62,875 bases of DNA from NCBI GenBank assembly GCA_012517965.1, contig JAAYTZ010000052.1, positions 1 to 62,875 of the forward strand. The letters run 5' to 3'. The stretch comes from Propionibacterium sp. Its GTDB lineage: Bacteria; Actinomycetota; Actinomycetes; Propionibacteriales; Propionibacteriaceae. The notes beneath the pieces were generated by a model. The model did no database searches and was not told the origin of the DNA. It saw only the letters and a program-made list of their open reading frames with translations. Position numbers and translations under genes: made by a program. Of this stretch, positions 46,401 to 55,400 are shown piece after piece (the first letter of the stretch is position 1; each line of letters begins with the position of its first letter).

Positions 46401-49400
46401 TCGTCGGCGACTTCAGCATCCGGATGACGTCCCAGCACCGCGCCGACGGCACCTACCTGCTCTACATCGGCGGGTCGGGCAGCGTCGAGGCGCGCCTGTT
46501 CGGCATCACCCTGGTCGGCTTCGGCGTGTCGTTCGGCGTCACCCTCGACACCCGGACGCAGGGCGCGGACGGCCGCGTCCCCGTCGTCATCGAGATCACG
46601 GTCAGGGTCAAGATCCTGTTCGTGACGGTCTCGAAGACGGCCCGGTTCACCCTCGGCTACCTCCAGCTGCCGCGGCCCGTCTACCTCGCCGGCGACGCCG
46701 GCAACGCGCGGACCTGGTCGGGCGGCGTCCTGTACCTCAACGTCGGGACGCGCGCCGCCCAGCGCAACCTGGCGGCGTCCGCGGCCAACGAGCCCATCGA
46801 CGAGTCCTACATCGTCGAGCAGATCGGCGGCACGGCCGGCGACGCCACGATCAAGGTGACGGCGTTCGGGCGGACCGCGACGTACGACCACGTGACCTCG
46901 ATCGTCGGCGACTTCGGCTCGGGTGCCGACGGCCTCGTGGTGCGCGACAACGTCGCGGTGCCCGTCACGCTCACCGGCGGCGACGGCGCCGACGTGTTCG
47001 CGCTCGGTGGCACCGGTGGGGGCAGCCTGGACGCCGGCGACGGCGACGACATCGTGACCGTCACCAGCACCGCTGCGATCACCGTGATCGGCGGCCTCGG
47101 CGACGACTACCTCGAACACACCGCCGGCGCCGGCACCGTCACGTTCACCGGCGGCGTCGGGTCCGACGTCCTCGTCGGCGGTAACCCGGCGGACGTGCTG
47201 CGCGGCGAGGGCGGCGACGACGAGGTGCGGGGCCTCGCCGCCGAGTACAGCGGCGGCGCGGGCAGCGACCTGCTCGTGCTGACCCTGGACTCGCCGCGCG
47301 TCCCCACCATCAGCGGCGGCGAGGGGCTCGACCCGGGGACCACGGTCGAGACCGACACCCTGCAACTCACGCTGAGCGGCCTCGCCGACACCCTGACGAT
47401 CCAGGACGCCGGCGCCGCCGCCCTGATCCTTCGCCTCAACGGCGTGAACCGCCCGACGACCGGCCTCGAGGTCGTGGACGTCTTCGCGCTGGCCGGCGGC
47501 GATCGGGTCACCGTCGAGGAGCTCCCGGCCGACGCCGGCCTCACCGCGCTCACCCTCGACCTCGGCGCCGGCTCGGCCGACGTCGTCACCGTCCACGGCA
47601 CGTCCGGCGCCGACACGCTGGCGCTGACCTACGACAGCACCCGCGCCGACCGGCCGCAGCCCGAGGTCAGGCTGGCCGGCGGCCGCTACACCCTGTGGAT
47701 CGACAACGCCGTCCGGGCCGACGGCGACGCCCTGATCGTGGACGGCCTCGGCGGCGACGACACGCTCTCGGCGGCGGCGCTCGGCGACCGGGCGACCCCC
47801 GCCACGAACCGCATCGCCGTCACCCTGCGCGGCGGCGCCGGCCACGACACGCTCGTCGGCTCCCCGTTCGACGACGTCCTCGACGGCGGCTCCGGCGACG
47901 ACCGGATCACCGGCGGGTACGGTCGCGACGCGTTCGCGGACGCCTCCGGCACCGACACCCTCGTCGAGACCTTCGACGCCGACTTCGGCCTCTACGACAA
48001 CCTGCTCGTCGTCGGGGTCGTCTCCGGCACGAACTTCAGCTCGGGGGTCGCGGAGACGCTGACCGACGCCCAGGGCGTCCGGCTGTTCGAGAAGGCCGAA
48101 CTGACCGGCGGCACCGGCGCCAACACCTTCCTGATCGGGGACGCCGACGGCACCGTCGCGATCCCGGCCGCCCGCGACGCCCAGGCCTGGACCGGCGAGG
48201 TCCGGCTGTGGCCGCTCGCGGGCGACGACTACGTCCGCGTCGAGTTGCGGGGCGCCGGCGCCGCGCAGGTCCACGTCGACGACGTCGCCGGCGCCGACCT
48301 GCTCGAGGTCTACGGCACCAGCCTCCGGGAGGACCTGATCGTCGACACCGACGGCGACCGCAGCCGGATCACCCAACTCGCCATCAGCGAGACCGACGTC
48401 ACGACGACCAGGGTCGTCATCCGCCACCGGGGCATCGACGCCGTGACCCTCGACACCGGCGCCGGCGGCGACCGCGTCGCGCTCCGCGCCATCGGCGTCC
48501 GCCACACCGTGTACGCGGGGGTCGGCGACGACACGATCGCGGTCGGCTCCGCCGCGGGCGTCGGTGCCACGTTCACGAGCTGGCCGAACGCCGGTGGCAC
48601 CGTCGACGCGATCCTCGCGCCGCTGACCCTCGACGGCGACGACCGGTCCGCGGCCGCCCTGGCCGGCGTCGACGTCCTGACCGTCGACGACACGGCCGAC
48701 GACCCCGACGGCTCGACGTTCAACACCGGCACCCTGACCGCGACGACCATCACCGGCCTCGACATGAGCGACGGGATCGGCTATCTGGCGTTCGAGAGCC
48801 TCGCCATCGCGCTGGGCCACGGCGGCGACACCTTCACGATCGTGAGCACGCACGCCGGGCCGTTCCGGCCGACGACGCTCGCCACGGGCGACGGCGCCGA
48901 CACCGTCCGCGTCCAGTCGGTCGCCGGCCCGACCTTCATCGACACCGGCGCGGACGCCGACACCGTCCGGGTCAGCTCGGCCCTGAGCGGCCCCGGCGAC
49001 CTCACCGGCATCGACGCGCTGTTGACCGTGACCGGCGCCGAAGGGACCGGCGACCGGCTCGTCGTCGACGACGCCGCCACCGGCACCGACGCGATCGGCG
49101 TGGTCACCGACCACTCCGTCGAGGGGCTCGGCATGGCCATCGGCGGCTCTGCCGCCCCGAGTGACCTCGTCCAGGTCGTGACGGTCCTGAACGCCGCCGA
49201 CGGCCGGTTCGTCCTGCGGCTGGCCGACGGCCGCGCCACCTGGGCGCTCGACTTCGACGCCTCCGCCGTTGCCGTCCAGGCGGCCCTGGTGTTCCTGCTG
49301 GGCGCGGGCAACGTGGTCGTGTCGAAGGCCGGCGGCCGCTGGAGCGTCCGGTTCACCGGTGCCCTCGCCGGGGCCGCGGGCCGCGCCACCCCGATCGCGG

Positions 49401-52400
49401 CGGTCGAGAACGTGAACCTGCTGCGCGACCCGACGCTCGACCCCGTCGTCACCGGCGTGACGTCGATGAGCGAGGGCCGCCTGACCCACACCGGCTTCGA
49501 GTTCCTCGACGTGACGCTGGGCGGCGGGAACGACGTCCTCCACGTCGACTCCTCGGTGCCCGGCACCACCACCGTGCGCCTCGGCGCCGGCGACGACCGG
49601 GCGTTCGTCGAGGGGCTCGGCGGGTCGGCGTCCGTCTTCGGCGACGCGGGCGACGACTGGCTGGTCGTCAACGCCGTCCCGGACGCCCCGGGCGCCAACC
49701 CGCTCGACCACCGGCGCCTGGCCCTCGACGGCGGGCTCGGCTCCGACTACGCCCTCGTCGGTACCTGGGGCACCGGCGACTCCCGGATCGACGTGACCGA
49801 CAGCGGCCACGACGGCGGCACCAACGTCCTGGTCGTCAACGGCACGGCCGCCCCCGACACCTTCCTGTTCCGCCGGGCGCTGGTGGCCTCGCTGTCCGGC
49901 AAGACCGACGGCTGGTTCAGCCACGCCGAGCTGATCACCTACACGGCCGAGATCAACGGCTCGGTCGTCGTGAACGGCCTGTTCGGCGACGACACGTTCG
50001 CCCTCGACGACACCGCCAGCGCGATCACGATCAACGGTGGGGCCGACGACGACCACTTCCGCATCGGCCAGCTGCAGGTCGGCCCGGTCGTCGCGCCCGA
50101 CCCCTACCCGACGATCCCGACCGGCGACCCGGAGTTCGGCATCCCGGCCGCCGAGTTCTTCAAGTCCGACCGCGGCTGGCTGACCCACGGGGTGTCGTTC
50201 CCGGCCACGATCAACGGCGGCACCGGCGACGACACGTTCGAGGTCTTCCGCAACGTCGGGCCGCTCACCCTGAACGGCGACGCCGGCGACGACACCTTCG
50301 TCGTGCGTTCGTTCATCTCCGACTCCCAGGTGAGCACCATCAACGCCGGCACGGGCAGCGACTACATCGAGTACGCCGCCAACGCGCCGGTCGCGATCGA
50401 CGGCGGCACCGGCAACGACCTCGTCGTGGTGATCGGCACCGCGGCACCGGACACGTTCGTGCTGACCGACTCCGGCGTCTACGGCGCGGGTCGTTTCGTC
50501 GGCTACGTCAACGTCGAGCGGCTCAACCTCTACGGCATGGAGGGCGACGACCGCTTCTTCGTGCAGTCGACCCACCCCGCCGTTACGACCCGCGTCTTCG
50601 GCGGCCTGGGCAGCGACACCGTCGAGGTCGCGGGCGCGGCGCCGGCCGTCCAGGCCAACGACCTGCTCGGCCACACGGGCCTGGTGTCGATCGAGTCGGC
50701 GACGGCCGGCTGGGACGGCGTCCCGATCGACGGCATCGCCGCCGAGATCCTGGACGCCGACGCCCCGGCCCTCGTCGTGGCGCCGGTCGGCGGCTCGCTG
50801 GTCGTCGACGAGCGGAACCGCACCCTCACCCGGCAGCTCCTGGTCCGCCCGACGCTGCCGCCGGACGCCGTCCTCACCGTGACCGTCCAGGCGCCCGCGG
50901 TCGACCCGACCTCCCCGAGCCGGAGGCGCGCGGTCCAGTTGTCGGCCGACGGCGTCCACTGGAACACCACGGCGACGCTGACCTTCGGCGTCGGGAACAC
51001 CACCGAGCAGAGGGTGTGGGTGCGGGCGTCCTTCGACGTCGCGCCCGAGGGCGAGGCCGGCTACGTGCTGCAGACGTTCGTCACCACCTCGTCGTCGACC
51101 AGCGCGTACGCCGGGCTCGTCGTCGGGACGCTCGGGGTGCGGGTCGTCGACGCGAACGCCCCCGGCGTCGTCGTGGCCGATGTCGCCGACGGCGGCCTGG
51201 TCGTCGTCGAGCCCGCCGGGGCCGGCAGGGGCACCTCCGCCACCTACACCGTGTCGCTGGCCCGGACGCCGCTGGGCGACGTCACCGTGCGCCTGGTCGC
51301 GCCGGCCGGCGTCCTGCTCGACGGCGCCCCGACGCTCGACCTGGTCTTCACCACCGCGAACTGGGCCACCCCGCGGACCGTGACCGTCACCGCGGCCGGC
51401 GACGGCACCGTCGAGGGGACGGTCCTCGGGCTGATCACCGCCACGGTGACCGCGGCGGCCGTCGCCGGGGTCGCCGGCGTGACCACCGAGGCCGCCCTGA
51501 CCGGCTCGGTGGCCGGCGGCACCGGACGCGACGACGAGGTGATCGTCGAGCGCACGTTCGCCGACGACAGCCTGCGCGGCTTCACCCTGGAGATCACCGG
51601 CGGCACCGGCGCCGGCCAGGTGCGCACCGTCTGGACCAACGCCGGTGCCATCATCACCGTCGACACGCCGTTCGACGTCCAGCCCGACCCGTCCAGCACC
51701 TACCGGCTGATCGGCTCCCTGGGTGCCGTCGGCGCGGACGTCGCGGTCGAGACCTGGGACGCCGACACCCCGCAGGTGATCGTGGTCGAGTCCGGCGGCA
51801 CGACGCGGCTCGTCGAGGACGCCGCGGGCACCGAGTACGGCGCCACCGACACCGTCACCGTTCGGCTGTCCCAGGCCCCCACGGCCAACGTCACGATCCG
51901 GCTGCGCGCCCTCGCGACCCCGTCGCTCGAAATGCGCGTGGCCAAGACCGACACGAACTGCGGCATGACCGCCGGCTGCGCCCTCGTCCAGGTCGAGTTC
52001 GTGCCGGCGGCCGGCCAGAGCCTCGACGGCGCCGACCTGCTGCTGACCTTCACCCCCGCCAACTGGTCCACCCCGCAGGTCGTCACCCTGCGCGCCAAGG
52101 CCGACGCGTTCGTCGACGGCTCCGACCTGCAGAGCTTCCCGGACCGCGCCCGCCGCACCACCGGCGTCCAGGGTCCGCTGTTCGTCGCCGGCGGCGAGGA
52201 CGACCACCCGCCGGTCGACCTCACCCTGACCGCCTACCTGCCGATCATGCTGCCGGGCGAGCGCTCCGGCCACCCGCTGCCGGTGTCCGCGGTCACCGCG
52301 GACGCGATCGAGGCCGCCCAGGTCGACCGCCTCGTCGTCCACAACGAGGGCAGCCCGGCCGCCGACACCGGCACCCTCACCTCCGGCCGGCTCACCGGAC

Positions 52401-55400
52401 TCGGCATGGGCGCCGGTGGCATCGAGTACGACGGCTTCGAGGACCTGACGGTCCTGCTCGGCTACGGCGCCGACACCTTCACGGTCGAGGCCACCCACGC
52501 CGGCACCACGACGATCGACGCCGGCCGCGGCGACGACCGGCTGACGGTCCGGACGATCGCCGGGCACACCCGGCTGCTGGGTCGGGCCGGCGCCGACACC
52601 TTCGCGATCGGCAACAGCGCCCGCACCCTCGACGACCTGGACGCCCTGCTGGTGCTCGACGGCGGCGAAGGCACCGACGTCGCGACGCTCGACGACTCCG
52701 GCGACCCGGCCGACGACCCGAACCTGGGCTGGCTCACCCAGACCACGCTGACCGGCCTCGACCTGGTGGCCCGGACCACCCCGGACGCCCTCGGCCGCCC
52801 GCTCGACCAGTTGTTCTCGGTCACCCGGCCCGTCTCCGGCGCCTTCACCCTGCTGCTGTCGCAGGTGGTCGACGGCGTCACCACCGGCATCGGCGCCCTC
52901 ACGTTCGCCGCCACCGAGACCGCCGAGGCGATCCGCGCGGCCCTGCAGAACCTGCTGTTCCCGCAGACCGCGGGCGCCAACCCCGGCGTCTCCCTGACGT
53001 GCGGCACCGGCGGCCTCACCGCGTGCGCCGCGAGCGTCTACGTGTGGGAGTCCGGCGCCGACCTGCTGATCGGCTTCCGCGGCGAGACCAACGCCGACCC
53101 CGCCCGCCCCGTCCGCATCATGCTGGACGCCCTCGGCGCCGCCGCGCCGGCGGCGGACCGGAGCCGGCGCGACGGCGTCCACTACGACGGCCTGGAGACC
53201 CTCAACCTGGCCCTCGGCGCGGGCGCCGACGTGCTCAACATCCGCGGTACGCGGCCGGTCACCAACGTGGCGTTCGGCGCCGGCGACGACCGCGTCTACG
53301 TGTCGTCGCGGGCCGACGTGCGCCTCACGGGCTCCTCGGCCCAGACCCACCCCGAGTTCCTGCCGGGCGACCTCGACGCGATCGCGGGCACCCTCAACCT
53401 CGACCTCGGCGACGGGCGGCACACCCTGCTGATCAGCGACGCGGACGCCCTCGTCGGCGACGGCACCACGGCGCTCCCGGTGCTCGTCACCGACGACGCG
53501 GCCGCCGCCCGCGCCCGCGACGCCGCCCTGGACGCCGACGGCGAGATCTTCGTCGTCGGCCTGGCGCCGGCCGGCATCGGCTACCGCACGTCGGCGTCCG
53601 GCACCCTCGCCGACGGCGTCCGGCTGTGGAGCGGCGACCTCGCCGACACCATCACCGTGGACGGCGCCCACGAGCGCGCCGGCGTCCGCACCACCACCTG
53701 GCTGAACACCGGCCTCGGCAACGACCGCGTCACCGTGGCGCTGACCGCCGGCCAGGACGGCTTCCTCGTCCTCAACACCCAGGGCCCCAACGACAACGTC
53801 CTCGACCTCGCCGAGAATCTCGACGACGGCGACGAGCCGGTCGTCCCGGACGCCGTCCAGCAGATCGTCGTCACGCGCGGCACCACGCAGTGGACGATCG
53901 ACGCCGGAGACTACGTCGTCTCCTCGCGGCGCGACATGGTCGGCCTGTTCGACTCGCTGCGGCCCGGCGACGTCGTCACGGTGACGCTGCGCCTCACCTC
54001 CTGGGCCGAGCAGGCGACCGGCTCGTTCACCTTGCCTGCCGGCTGGGTCGCCTACCGGGTCTGGGTCAACGGCCGCCTGCTGGCCCCGACCGAGGTCACG
54101 CGCACCGGCGACACCCTCACCTTCGCCACCGACCCCCAGCGCGACGCACGGACGGCGCACGTCGTCGTCGAGGTCACCCGGCAGACCATCGAGACGTTCA
54201 CCATGCCGGCCACCGGCCCGATCGGCGCCGTCGCCGACGACGACGTCGTCCACGGCGAGGCCTCGACCAGCCCGCTCGTGATCGTCGGCGGCCAGGGCGC
54301 GGACCAGCTCCACGGCGGCACCGGCGGCGACCTCGTCATCGCCGACCGCGGCCGGGTGCTGTGGTTCACCCCGGGCCCGGTCCCGCTGGCCGGCCTCGGC
54401 GGCGCCGAACTGACCGCCGAGCAGATCGCGGCCCTCGAGGCGGTGGCCGTGGCGGTCTCCGGCAACGGCGGCCCCGGCGACACCACCGACGGCGTGGCCG
54501 GTCGCCTCGTCGGCCTCGTCGTCACCCTCGACCCCACCGTCGGCGGCGACGACGAGGTCACCACCGGCACGGGCGGCCCGGACATCGTCCTCGGCGGCGC
54601 CGGCGGCGACACGATCGTGACCAACCGCGGCGAGAACGGCACGGCCGACGGCACGGCCCTGGTGCTGGCCGACCACGGCTTCCTCGACTACGTGCTCCTC
54701 GACGGCGACCCCGCCGACCTCGACCGGGTCTGGTCGACCGACCTCGCCCACGGCGGCGCCGACGACGTGACCACCGGACGCGGCGACGACGTGATCGTCG
54801 GCGGCACCGACGGCGACGAGATCGCGGCGTCCGACGGCTGGAACATCGTGCTCGGCGACAACGGCCGCTTCACCGCGGTGCCCGCCGAGACCCGGCACTG
54901 GGGGAGCCTGCCGATGGCGTCCGGACGCCTCGAGACCCGCGAGGCCACCATCGGCGGCGCCGACACGATCACCAGCGGCGCCGGCGTCGACGTGGTCGTG
55001 GGCGGCGCGGCCGGCGACGACATCCGCACCGGCGACGCGGCCGACCTCGTGCTGGGTGACCACGGGTCCGTGGTCTGGGCCGTCCGGGCGGGCGCGTTGC
55101 GGGTCGTCGAGCTGGCGGTGACCGACGACGCGGTCGGCGGCAGCGACACCATCCGCGGCGAGGGCGGCGAAGACGTCCTGATCGGCGGGGCGGCCGGCGA
55201 CCGCGTCGACGGTGGCACCGGGCGCGACCTGGTCTTCGGCGACAACGCGAGGCTCGACCGCACGGCGTCCTACGGCGACCACACCAGCCCGCGGTTCCGG
55301 ACGCTCACGGGCGCGCAGCTCTACGACACCTCGGTCGCGAACGGCGGGGCGGCGCTGGTCGACGGCACCTGGCGGCTCGACCCGGCCGGCGCGACGGCCT

